In this document: positions 18,090-25,882 of the stretch, in pieces | Layout of the letters: the number at the start of each line of letters is the position of its first letter | Numbering within the stretch: position 1 is the first letter of the stretch | Assembly: GCF_022921075.1 (NCBI RefSeq) | Contig: NZ_CP095050.1 | Coordinates: 2,852,001 to 2,916,000, forward strand | DNA length: 64,000 nucleotides | Direction: 5' to 3' | Source of the DNA: Hymenobacter sp. 5317J-9 | GTDB taxonomy: Bacteria; Bacteroidota; Bacteroidia; Cytophagales; Hymenobacteraceae | Made by a program: the position numbers and the translations under genes | The notes under the pieces: model-generated | Told to the model about the DNA's origin: nothing | The model's input: the letters and a program-made list of their open reading frames with translations, nothing else | Database searches by the model: none

Positions 18090-19420
18090 GAGGGCAGGAG
18101 CGGGGTGTGGAAATAGTCGGCAAACTCGTTGCCAGCTTCTTCGTCGGCGATGCTGCTAAACAGGAAGCCACCGATGGTTTTGGGGTAAAAGAACGTCGAT
18201 TTGGGGGGCATCACGGCGCCGGAATGGCACACCGCTTCCACCTCGGCCATGCTCACCTCGTTCACAATGAAGGCCGCCTGGGCCTCCCCGCGGTCCACGC
18301 GCTGCAGGCATTCGGCAAAGCTGCGCACGTAGGCCACGCCCGGCCAGGCCCGCTGGGCATCGGGCCCGACAATGCCCAGCACCCGTTCAAATACAAAAAA
18401 GTGCAGCACCGTCAGGTCCAGGGCTTTCACCTCCTCGGTGGTGGGCCAATTGAGCTGGGCGTGCACTTCGGGCTTGAGGCGGAGCTTATAGGCCTGCCCA
18501 CCCGCATACAGGCCAAAGGCCCACGGCTTGCCGGCAATGATTTCGGGCAGGTCGTTGGCGTCTTCCTTGGGTGTCACCACGAAGTATTCCGCCAGCTTCG
18601 GCAGCAGGTCCGCTACCGCTTCGCCCGAGGGCACCGCCAGCAGCAGCCGGTGCGTGGGCAGAATGCGCAGGTCGTCGGCGGCCGAATTGGTGAGGTACAT
18701 CAGGTGGTAGTTCCAGGGCTCCCGGCCGGTGGCCTCGCCAGCGGCGGCCAGTTCCCGGGCCTGCCGATACGCCAGGGAGCCTTCGTAGCGGTGGTGGCCA
18801 TCGGCCAGAATCACCTGCCGGCTGGCCAGCACCTGCTGAAAGCGCCGGATGATGGCCGCATCCTGAATTACGGCCAGCACGTCGCGCGCGCCCTGGTAGT
18901 CTTCCTCGGTCTCGTAGAGCGGCGAGCGCATGGCCTCGTCCAGGTAGGTTTCCAGCTCGTAGTCCTCGTCGCGGTACAGGCCGTGGGTGGCGCTGGTTTG
19001 AAATTCGGTGCGCGCCAGCAGTTCGGCCCGGTCGTTCACCGAGGCCGGCAGGGTGTTTTCGTGCCGCAGCACCACGCCCTCGTCCCAGTCGTAGGCCCGG
19101 ATGTGGCACATGAAGCCTTTGCGGCAATATTCCCGCGTGCTGCCCGGCAGCCGGAAGTACTGGTAGTAGGCATATATGCCGGGCAGCTGGTCCTGCCGCA
19201 GCACGCCCGTGGCTTTCCATTCCTGCAGGCGCAATGCCGCGGCCGCGGCGGCATCGTCGCCGCGCGGCACCGAGAGGTGAATCGAGTTCAGCGGGTTGCG
19301 GTACAATGCCTCGCGCTGTTTCGGCGACACCACGTCGAACAGCGGCGAAACAAAGTCATCGATGTGGGCGCTCAGCGTTGGATTGTAGCGCCAACCACGC
19401 AGGGGTTGAATTTCGGCCAA
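18086..19420 (-). CDS. DUF1015 domain protein
   Basis: A 444-residue soluble protein matching the DUF1015 family: MAEIQPLRGWRYNP, SPLFDVVSPKQREALYRNPLNSIHL, IYAYYQYF, LADGHHRYEGSLAY and MPPKSTFFYPK near the end. The HHRYE and PPKSTFFYPK blocks are the most conserved parts. The biochemical function is not established as far as I know. The start is TTG at 19420. It overlaps maf by four bases (GTGA), so both are read from one transcript. Confidence 0.85.
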   Translation of the reverse strand: MAEIQPLRGWRYNPTLSAHIDDFVSPLFDVVSPKQREALYRNPLNSIHLSVPRGDDAAAAAALRLQEWKATGVLRQDQLPGIYAYYQYFRLPGSTREYCRKGFMCHIRAYDWDEGVVLRHENTLPASVNDRAELLARTEFQTSATHGLYRDEDYELETYLDEAMRSPLYETEEDYQGARDVLAVIQDAAIIRRFQQVLASRQVILADGHHRYEGSLAYRQARELAAAGEATGREPWNYHLMYLTNSAADDLRILPTHRLLLAVPSGEAVADLLPKLAEYFVVTPKEDANDLPEIIAGKPWAFGLYAGGQAYKLRLKPEVHAQLNWPTTEEVKALDLTVLHFFVFERVLGIVGPDAQRAWPGVAYVRSFAECLQRVDRGEAQAAFIVNEVSMAEVEAVCHSGAVMPPKSTFFYPKTIGGFLFSSIADEEAGNEFADYFHTPLLPS

Positions 19421-19517
19421 GACTAGTTGAATGTGGAATGAGGAATAAAAAACGAGGATTTGCTCGAATCAGGACCGAATAAAATTCTTCGCCCTCATGC
19501 TGCATTCCTCATCGACC

Positions 19518-20168
19518 TCACGGGGCCAGGCGGCTGCGCTGCCAGCTGCCGCCGGTCACCTCATACACGATGCGGTCGTGCAGGCGGCTTGGTCGTCCCT
19601 GCCAAAACTCGATGCGCTGGGGTCGAAGGATGTAGCCGCCCCAGTGCGGCGGGCGTGGCAACGGGTTCTGGTCGTGAAACCGGTCGGATACTTCTGCTTC
19701 GCGGGCTTCGAGTTCCTCGCGGCTGCCGATGACCTGGCTTTGGGGCGAGGCCCAGGCGCCCACCTGACTACTGCGTGGGCGGCTCTGGAAATACTCGGTT
19801 GACATGGACTCGGGTGCCTTTTCGATGCGGCCTTCCACGCGCACCTGCCGCTCCAGCCCGGGCCAGAAAAAATTGATGGCCGCCAGCGGGTGGCTTTCCA
19901 GCTCGTGACCCTTGCGCGAATCGTAGTTGGTGTAAAACAGAAAGCCGGCGTTTTCGGGCAGGCCCTTCAGCAGCACCACCCGCGACGAGGGCTGACCGTT
20001 GGTGCCCACGGTACTCAGGGTGAGGGCGGTGGGCTCGTCTACCTGCGCCGCCAAGGCCTCGTCCAGCCACACGCGGAACTGCGCCACGGCATCGGGCAGC
20101 ACATCGGCTTCGGACAGGGTGCGTTGGGCGTAGGTTTTGCGCAGGTCAGCTAGCTGTGGGTCTATCAT
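19518..20168 (-). CDS. pdxH: Pyridoxamine 5'-phosphate oxidase
   Basis: A 216-residue FMN enzyme that oxidises pyridoxine or pyridoxamine 5'-phosphate to pyridoxal 5'-phosphate, the last step of vitamin B6 synthesis and salvage. Family blocks: [31 protein letters not shown] (FMN binding), [38 protein letters not shown], and the C-terminal [25 protein letters not shown]. The length is normal for the family. The ATG at 20168 begins [13 protein letters not shown], a usual PdxH start. Confidence 0.94.
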   Translation of the reverse strand: MIDPQLADLRKTYAQRTLSEADVLPDAVAQFRVWLDEALAAQVDEPTALTLSTVGTNGQPSSRVVLLKGLPENAGFLFYTNYDSRKGHELESHPLAAINFFWPGLERQVRVEGRIEKAPESMSTEYFQSRPRSSQVGAWASPQSQVIGSREELEAREAEVSDRFHDQNPLPRPPHWGGYILRPQRIEFWQGRPSRLHDRIVYEVTGGSWQRSRLAP

Positions 20169-20409
20169 GGCGTTTTTTACTTTGGGCCGCCCTTGGGTGG
20201 GCAGCCGGCGTGGGCATTACGTACAAGCCCAAAAGGAACATTTTTGGCCAAGCTACAGTCTTGTTTAACCCATGGGGCCGGGGCAAGGCGCTGCAAGTTA
20301 CGACTGACTCCAAAGGCCGGCGTGCTGCCGTTCCGCTTTCGTTATCATCCCGCACGGCGGCCCCATGAGCCTGTAGTGGCGCCCGGGCCCGTTTACCCTC
20401 TGAAATTTT

Positions 20410-20967
20410 ATGCGTCCCGGAACCCTGCTCATCTCCCAGCCCTTTCTGGGCGACCCCAATTTTGAGCGCAGCGTGGTATTGCTGTGCCGCGACGAGGCCG
20501 AAGATGGCTCCTTCGGCCTTGTGCTGAACCGCCAAACCAACCTGACGCTGGCCGATGTACTCGACCTGCCGGCGGAGGCAGCCTCGGCGGCGGGCGCTCT
20601 CCCCATTTACGTAGGCGGCCCCGTGGAGCCCAATACCTTGCACTACCTGCACCGGCGCGCCGACCTCCCCGGGGCCATCGATTTGGGTCAGGACGTGTAC
20701 TGGAGCGGCGACTTTGAGCTGCTGCTGGGCCTGCTCGCCAGCGGCGTGGTGCCGGCCGACGACGTGCGCCTCTTTGCGGGCTATTCGGGCTGGTCGGCGG
20801 GCCAGCTTGCTGCCGAAATGCAGGGCGGTAGTTGGATACGGCATCCCGCAAGCGCCGGGAAAGTGTTTACTTTGGCATCTGATGCCTTTTGGCGAGACAT
20901 TTTGCGGGAAAAAGGCGGCCGCTACAAGGTGCTGTCCAACTATCCCGTCGACCCTCGCCTGAACTAA
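20410..20967 (+). CDS. YqgE/AlgH family protein
   Basis: A 185-residue cytosolic protein of the YqgE/AlgH family. MRPGTLLISQPFLGDPNFERSVVLLC and SFGLVLNRQTNLTL at the N-terminus, IYVGGPVEPNTLHYLH in the middle and LFAGYSGWSAGQLAAEM near the end are the family landmarks. The molecular role is not settled. The ATG is at 20410. It is divergent from pdxH; the 241 bases between them hold nothing else that I recognise. Confidence 0.9.
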   Translation: MRPGTLLISQPFLGDPNFERSVVLLCRDEAEDGSFGLVLNRQTNLTLADVLDLPAEAASAAGALPIYVGGPVEPNTLHYLHRRADLPGAIDLGQDVYWSGDFELLLGLLASGVVPADDVRLFAGYSGWSAGQLAAEMQGGSWIRHPASAGKVFTLASDAFWRDILREKGGRYKVLSNYPVDPRLN

Positions 20968-21058
20968 TGGGTTGCTGAAGCCCTAAATTTGTTTTATTCC
21001 ACTCTTTTTTTGCGCGCTGCTCTGGCCTCCGTCGCGGGGCTGGCTTTTACGAAGTTCT

Positions 21059-23527
21059 ATGGCTGCTGAAGAAAACCCCACTGCCCCGCAAGCCGGCGGC
21101 GCCGACGCGTCGGCCGAAGACCGGATGACCATTTTGCAACGCCGCCTGGCCGAGATTCAGGGCCGCGCTGCCAGCACGGAAACTCCCACACCCGGCACGA
21201 GCCAGACCGAGCTGCCTGCTCAAGGCACGCCCGCCTTGCCCGAAAGTGAGCCCGCTGGTGCCGGCACCGCCGAAGCGGCCCCGGAAGCACCGGCAGCGCC
21301 CGCCCCCGGCAGCGCCCCAGCCCCCGGCACGCCCGAAGCGGCCGCAGCCGCTGAAACCGCGACCCACGTGCCCGACTCCGTAACGCCGGATGGCCACGAC
21401 ATGTCGGCACCGCAGGCCCGCGCGGTGGCCCACTACGGTGCCGAAATGGCCGCCACAGCCGAGGCGCCGGTGGCAACGCCTGAGCCCGAAGCCTTGCCGG
21501 CCCAGGAGCAGATTGCCAGCGCCACGCCGGCACCCATTGCCGACCCCGAAACCAGCCTCAGCGGCACCGGAGAAGCAGCTTCAGTTGAAGACGCGGCCCT
21601 GGCGCCCACTGTGGCCCTGCACGCCGCCGAAGATTTGGAATCGGCTCCCGAGGGGGTGGCGCATCTTACTACGTCGGAAGAAACCCCGCTGAACGCGGCT
21701 CCGGCCGACGTGGCCGCCATTGAGGCTGGTCAGGAACCCACGGGGGACGCCGGCACCGCCGAAGGTGGCGAAGCAGAAGCGGCCGAGCTGGCCGTGCCTG
21801 ACTTCACTTCGCTCGATTTGCCCGCGCAGGCTGCTTATCTGGTTGGCCTGATTCGCCGGCCCGATGCCCGCCGCCACCGCAAGCAGATTCAGGACCTCAC
21901 GCGCCAGTACGAGGCCAACGTGGGCCTGGCCCGCAGCGCCGCCCGGCAAAAGTTTGCTGAAGGGGGTGAAGGCGCCGAAGCTTTTGCCTTCCAGCAGCCC
22001 GAAGGCCATCAGGAGCTGAACAAGGCGTTGCAGGAGTTCCGCGAAAACCGCGCGAAAGACGCCAGAGCCGAAGACGCCAGCCGCGCCGACAACCTCGTGA
22101 AAAAACGCCAGCTGCTCGACCAGCTGCGTGGGCTGGTGGAAGCCGCCGAAACGAAGGACAGCTCTGCCAAGCTGAAGGCCTTGCAGGCCGAGTGGAAAGC
22201 CACTGGCGCTGTACCGCAGTCTGACAGCCAGAGCATCTGGGACACCTACCACGGTCTGCTCGACATTTATTACAGCAAGCAGGGCCAGTTCCTGCAGATG
22301 AAGGACCTGGACCGCCGCCGCAACTTGGAAGCCAAGGAAGCCCTCATTAAGCGCGCCGAGGCCCTGGCTCAGGCCCCCGGCATCAACAAGGCCTTGGACG
22401 AGCTGACCAAGCTGCACGAGGACTGGAAAAACATCGGTCCTGTGCCTAACGACCAGCGCGAACCGCTGTGGCAGCGTTTCATTGCTGCTTCCGACGTGCT
22501 GCATCAGCGCCGCAAGGAGTTCGTAGACCAGCGCTCCACTCAGGAAAAAGCCAACCTCGTGGTAAAGCAGGCCCTGCTGGAGCGCGTGCTGCCCTTCGCC
22601 ACCTTCGAGACTGACCGCGTGAACCTGTGGCGCTCGAAAACCGACGAGTTGCAGGAAATCAAAGCCGAATGGGAAGCCGCCGGCCTCGTGCCCCGCGCCC
22701 AAGCCGACGCGCTGAACAAACAGTATTGGGCTGCTTACAAAGCTTTCTTCAACCGTAAAAACGACTTTTTTAAGTCCCTCGACAACGAGAAGTCGGCCAA
22801 CGTGAAAGCCAAGCAGGCGCTCATCGACCAGGCCGAGGAGGCCCAGAACAACCCCGACCACGACGCCGCCCGCCAGGTCATCATCCGCGTGCAGAAGGAG
22901 TGGAAAGACGTGGGCCGCGTGCCCGACAAGCTGGCCGACAAGCTATGGCACCGCTTCCGCGCCGCCTGCGACGCCGTGTTTGAGCGTCCGAAGCAGGAAG
23001 CCCGCCAGCGCGAGGAGAAAGTGCAGCAGGCATCAGTTGAGCAAACCGCCCATCTCGACAAGATTGCCGAGCAGGTGAACACCCTCACTGCCGACAGTCC
23101 CGGCTCGCTGGAAGGCTTCCGCGAAATCTTGACCGGCTGGGCCACCGAATTCGACCCCACTGATGACCAGCCCACCCGCGGCACCGCCGACCGCAGCGAA
23201 GAGCAACTGCTTAGCCTACTGGGCAAGTACCTCGACCACGTGCCCGGCCTTAGCTACGAAGACCGCACAAACTTGCTATTCCAGACCGAAGTGGCCCGCC
23301 TCAAAGCGCGTCCGCACGCCCAGCAGCAGCTTACCCGTAAGGAAATGGCCCTTCGCAAGGAAATCAACGAGCTGGAAAATGATGCGGCCACCCTGCAAAC
23401 CAACCTCGATTTCTTTGCTCGCTCGAAAAACGCGAACCAGCTCCGCGAGGAGTACCAGGGCCGTATCGCCGAAGGGCAGAAGCGCATCGAAGCCCTCAAA
23501 AAACAGCTGAAGATGATTCGCAGCTAA
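21059..23527 (+). CDS. DUF349 repeat protein with acidic Ala/Pro-rich N-terminus
   Basis: An 822-residue protein in two parts. Residues 1-250 are low in complexity, rich in Ala, Pro and Glu, and probably disordered. Residues 260-800 are helical and contain four DUF349 repeats, each with a W-x2-x-G-x-VP core: WKATGAVP (about 378), WKNIGPVP (455), WEAAGLVP (537) and WKDVGRVP (614). The C-terminus is coiled-coil like. The function of DUF349 proteins is unknown to me. A strong terminator follows the stop. Confidence 0.85.
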   Translation: MAAEENPTAPQAGGADASAEDRMTILQRRLAEIQGRAASTETPTPGTSQTELPAQGTPALPESEPAGAGTAEAAPEAPAAPAPGSAPAPGTPEAAAAAETATHVPDSVTPDGHDMSAPQARAVAHYGAEMAATAEAPVATPEPEALPAQEQIASATPAPIADPETSLSGTGEAASVEDAALAPTVALHAAEDLESAPEGVAHLTTSEETPLNAAPADVAAIEAGQEPTGDAGTAEGGEAEAAELAVPDFTSLDLPAQAAYLVGLIRRPDARRHRKQIQDLTRQYEANVGLARSAARQKFAEGGEGAEAFAFQQPEGHQELNKALQEFRENRAKDARAEDASRADNLVKKRQLLDQLRGLVEAAETKDSSAKLKALQAEWKATGAVPQSDSQSIWDTYHGLLDIYYSKQGQFLQMKDLDRRRNLEAKEALIKRAEALAQAPGINKALDELTKLHEDWKNIGPVPNDQREPLWQRFIAASDVLHQRRKEFVDQRSTQEKANLVVKQALLERVLPFATFETDRVNLWRSKTDELQEIKAEWEAAGLVPRAQADALNKQYWAAYKAFFNRKNDFFKSLDNEKSANVKAKQALIDQAEEAQNNPDHDAARQVIIRVQKEWKDVGRVPDKLADKLWHRFRAACDAVFERPKQEARQREEKVQQASVEQTAHLDKIAEQVNTLTADSPGSLEGFREILTGWATEFDPTDDQPTRGTADRSEEQLLSLLGKYLDHVPGLSYEDRTNLLFQTEVARLKARPHAQQQLTRKEMALRKEINELENDAATLQTNLDFFARSKNANQLREEYQGRIAEGQKRIEALKKQLKMIRS

Positions 23528-23555
23528 GGCCCGTATCACACCTCAGTAAATCAAA

Positions 23556-23589
23556 AAGGCCCGCCGAGATTTTTGGCGGGCCTTTTTTT
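23556..23589 (+). terminator. Rho-independent terminator after the DUF349 gene
   Basis: GGCCCGCC, a nine-base loop and GGCGGGCC followed by seven T, starting 28 bases after the stop codon at 23527. Confidence 0.9.
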
Positions 23590-23633
23590 GTGAAATAGTC
23601 AGGTTTTGGCTGGCATAAGTGTGGCACCCGGCG

Positions 23634-23641
23634 TACTTTTG
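23634..23641 (+). promoter_or_regulatory. -7 box TACTTTTG upstream of tRNA-Thr
   Basis: Exact TAnnTTTG match ending 12 bases before the first base of the tRNA. A TTTTG lies further upstream but about 25 bases away, longer than the usual spacer. Confidence 0.5.
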
Positions 23642-23653
23642 TGCCACCAAACA

Positions 23654-23726
23654 GCCGCCTTAGCTCAGTTGGTAGAGCTTCTGACTTGTAATCAGAGGGT
23701 CGTTGGTTCGAGTCCGACAGGCGGCT
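23654..23726 (+). tRNA. tRNA-Thr (anticodon TGT)
   Basis: A 73-base cloverleaf. The acceptor stem GCCGCCT pairs with AGGCGGC, followed by discriminator T. The D-loop has AGCTCAGTTGGTAGAGC, the anticodon stem CTGAC/ATCAG carries loop CTTGTAA with anticodon TGT, and the T-arm has GGTTCGAGTCC. The CCA end is not encoded. The anticodon reads ACA threonine codons. Confidence 0.97.
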
Positions 23727-23734
23727 CACAGGCA

Positions 23735-23786
23735 AAAGCCCGGCAAACTTCTTCTCCTGGAAGAGCGTTTGCCGGGCTTTTCTTTG
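23735..23786 (+). terminator. Terminator after tRNA-Thr
   Basis: AAAGCCCGGCAAAC pairs with GTTTGCCGGGCTTT around an 18-base loop and is followed by TCTTTGC. It also faces the convergent PAP2 gene and may serve both strands. Confidence 0.85.
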
Positions 23787-23799
23787 CTTGAGGAGAGCC

Positions 23800-24612
23800 T
23801 TATTTTGGGCGCCACGTCACGCTCAGGCCCATGCCGCCTGAGGGGCTCCAGAGCGGCACGGCGCTCACCTCGCGCCCGATGGGCTTGCGGCCCCAGCGGT
23901 TGCGGTGGCTCAGGTAAGCCAGGTGAGCGGAGAGGATGCCCACGCCTGCGCCGGCCACCACGTCGCTCTGCCAGTGCTTGTCGTTAATCATGCGCAGGGC
24001 GGCCACGCTCGTGGCAATGGTGTAGGCCCCGATGCCGTACCACTGGCTTTTGTCCCTGAACTCGGTGTGCACGATGCTGGCCGCCAGAAACGCCTGCGCC
24101 GTGTGCCCTGATGGAAACGACAGGTTATTGGATTGGTCGGGGCGTTCTATTGCGGTGAGGGTTTTCATCACGTACACGGTAGACAGCATGATGGCCTCGC
24201 TTTTGAGCACAATAAGCGCTAGGTTCACCCGGTCATCGCGCGAGTCGACGCCCGCGAGCAATACGCCTCCAATTTCTAGATAAGGAGCCCATTGCAGGTA
24301 GTCGTCGACGTGGGTGCGGTAGCTCCCAAACACGCGCCGAATGTCGTTGTGGGCGTCATACGAGCTGTAAAAGCCATGGCCGTTGATGGTGCTAGCGCCG
24401 TAGCCGATGAGCACTGCCGGCACAATGGCCGCTCGAAAGCCCTTGCTTTTCAGGAAGGGCTTTTTGCCCTGCGAAACGCCGCCGGGGTTTTCGTATTTGT
24501 GGGTGGTGTCGGCGGGAGCCGTTTGTGGGGTTTGAGCCAGGGCGTGCTCAGGCAGCGCGCCCAAGGGCAGGAAAAAAGCCACGGCCAGTAGCTTTCGAAA
24601 CAGTGGGGTCAT
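23800..24612 (-). CDS. PAP2-family phosphatase, secreted
   Basis: A 270-residue protein with a signal peptide (MTPLFRKLLAVAFFLPLGAL, cleavage near ALAQT) and a PAP2/vanadium haloperoxidase core. The three phosphatase motifs are KTLTAIERP, SFPSGHTAQA and LRMINDKHWQSDVVAG. It would dephosphorylate lipid phosphates such as phosphatidic acid or undecaprenyl pyrophosphate at the periplasmic face. Few strong membrane helices are seen, so it may be periplasmic or outer-membrane associated. The ATG is at 24612. Confidence 0.88.
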   Translation of the reverse strand: MTPLFRKLLAVAFFLPLGALPEHALAQTPQTAPADTTHKYENPGGVSQGKKPFLKSKGFRAAIVPAVLIGYGASTINGHGFYSSYDAHNDIRRVFGSYRTHVDDYLQWAPYLEIGGVLLAGVDSRDDRVNLALIVLKSEAIMLSTVYVMKTLTAIERPDQSNNLSFPSGHTAQAFLAASIVHTEFRDKSQWYGIGAYTIATSVAALRMINDKHWQSDVVAGAGVGILSAHLAYLSHRNRWGRKPIGREVSAVPLWSPSGGMGLSVTWRPK

Positions 24613-24715
24613 AGCAATACAGGTTTCTCAGCGCGAAGTAAACAGGGGAGGGCCGGCGATTTTTATTTTTTGCAGTTGGGCCAAGCCGTGGGAGGGTGGG
24701 CAGAGCCCGTTCCAG

Positions 24716-24723
24716 TACTTTTG
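24716..24723 (+). promoter_or_regulatory. -7 box TACTTTTG upstream of the HD-domain gene
   Basis: Exact TAnnTTTG match, 71 bases upstream of the ATG at 24795. A second, weaker TACTTTTC stands at 24785-24792, just before the ATG. Confidence 0.4.
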
Positions 24724-24794
24724 CCGGACCGGAAAACTCGGCAAGCGGCTTGCGCAACGAAGCTGGACCGCTCGCAACTTGACTTACTTTTCGA

Positions 24795-25442
24795 ATGGAT
24801 TTAATTACCAAAACTGCCGCTTTTGTGGAGGAGAAATTTGCCGGTGAGGGCAGTGGGCACGATTGGGCGCATATCCGCCGCGTCTGGCTGATGGCGCGCC
24901 ACCTGGCCCGGGAATCGCCGGCAGCCAATGCCGAGGTTACCGAACTGGCCGCGTTGTTACACGACATTGCCGACTGGAAGTTCCACGGTGGCGACTACGA
25001 GGCTGGCCCCCGTGCGGCCCGGGAATGGCTGCTGGGCCAGGGCGCCGACGAGGCCCTGATTGCGCGCGTCGAAACCATTATTCGGGAAGTGTCCTTTAAG
25101 GGGCTGGGCGTAGCTACGCCGGTGTCGTCTATTGAGGCGGCGCTAGTACAGGATGCCGACCGGCTCGATGCCATTGGCGCCGTGGGCATTGCGCGGGCAT
25201 TTGCCTACGGCGGCCACAAAGGCCGCGCCCTGCACGACCCCGCCGTAGCGCCCGTGGCGCACGACAGCTTTGCCAGCTACCAGCAGAACACTGCGCCCAC
25301 GCTCAATCACTTCTACGAAAAACTGCTACATCTCAAGGACCGCATGCACACCGTCGCTGGCAAAGCCGTGGCCGAGCAGCGCCACGCTTACATGGAAGGT
25401 TTTGTGGCCCAGTTTTTGGCCGAATGGGACGGCAAAGTCTGA
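24795..25442 (+). CDS. HD-domain phosphohydrolase
   Basis: A 215-residue soluble protein of the HD superfamily. Metal ligands are visible as HDWAHIRRVW near residue 25, LAALLHDIADWKF with the HD pair near 57, and QDADRLDAIGAVGIARAF with the distal Asp near 120. This layout matches the YedJ/YpgQ-like HD hydrolases that act on nucleotides or related phosphoesters. The substrate is not known. The ATG is at 24795. Confidence 0.85.
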   Translation: MDLITKTAAFVEEKFAGEGSGHDWAHIRRVWLMARHLARESPAANAEVTELAALLHDIADWKFHGGDYEAGPRAAREWLLGQGADEALIARVETIIREVSFKGLGVATPVSSIEAALVQDADRLDAIGAVGIARAFAYGGHKGRALHDPAVAPVAHDSFASYQQNTAPTLNHFYEKLLHLKDRMHTVAGKAVAEQRHAYMEGFVAQFLAEWDGKV

Positions 25443-25494
25443 TATAGCAGGGAGTCCTGTCGCTAAACTCGGGGCCGCCGCTCGCCCCATCCGC

Positions 25495-25502
25495 TACCTT
25501 TG
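25495..25502 (+). promoter_or_regulatory. -7 box TACCTTTG immediately before a start codon
   Basis: Exact TAnnTTTG match that ends five bases before the ATG at 25507. Transcription would start at or very near the ATG, so the transcript is leaderless or nearly so. Confidence 0.5.
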
Positions 25503-25506
25503 TGCC

Positions 25507-25737
25507 ATGAAGTTGCTGCTCCGTTTGTTTCCGTGTTTGTTGCTGCTGTTGGCCGTGGGCTGCCGCACGTGCCCCATCGAGTCCTGCCACACCCGCAAGG
25601 TGCACCTGCACAGCGGCGTGAAGTACCACGGCCAACCGTTCTGGAAGATGCAGAACCCCGCAATCGGGCAGAAAATCAAGACGTATAATCCCAAGGGCGG
25701 GAAGAATCCGCAGGACAAGAGCAAGACGTTGAAATAG
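25507..25737 (+). CDS. Small lipoprotein, unknown function
   Basis: A 76-residue protein. The N-terminal hydrophobic stretch MKLLLRLFPCLLLLLAVGC ends in a lipobox (LAVGC), so it is probably lipidated at Cys-19. The mature part is short and basic (TRKVHLHSGVKYHGQPFW..., ending KNPQDKSKTLK), with extra Cys residues (CRTCPIESC). I do not recognise a family. The ATG at 25507 is preferred because it begins the signal sequence and directly follows a -7 box. Confidence 0.7.
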   Translation: MKLLLRLFPCLLLLLAVGCRTCPIESCHTRKVHLHSGVKYHGQPFWKMQNPAIGQKIKTYNPKGGKNPQDKSKTLK

Positions 25738-25754
25738 TCCTACTCGATGTCCCT

Positions 25755-25790
25755 AAAAAGGCCACAGCGCTTGCCGTTGTGGCCTTTTTG
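25755..25790 (+). terminator. Terminator between the lipoprotein gene and gyrA
   Basis: AAAAAGGCCACA and TTGTGGCCTTTTT form a hairpin with a T-run, 17 bases after the lipoprotein stop. Its 3' arm overlaps the likely gyrA promoter spacer. Confidence 0.85.
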
Positions 25791-25801
25791 TCGTATCTTC
25801 G
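25771..25801 (+). promoter_or_regulatory. Candidate gyrA promoter
   Basis: TTG (25771-25773), a 20-base spacer, and TATCTTCG (25794-25801) fit the Bacteroidota pattern, with C for T in the third-last -7 box position. The ATG of gyrA is about 80 bases downstream. Confidence 0.45.
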
Positions 25802-25882
25802 CGTGCGTATAAAGAACCATTCACCCTGCGGCTAAAAAGTACCTTTTAGGGGTATTTATTTGGTCGCCTATCAACCCCCTCA

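Noticed and set aside
20156..20368. Possible 70-aa gene between pdxH and yqgE-like
   Set aside because: Overlaps the pdxH start, has no family resemblance and no convincing promoter; the tail is Arg/Ser/Ala noise.
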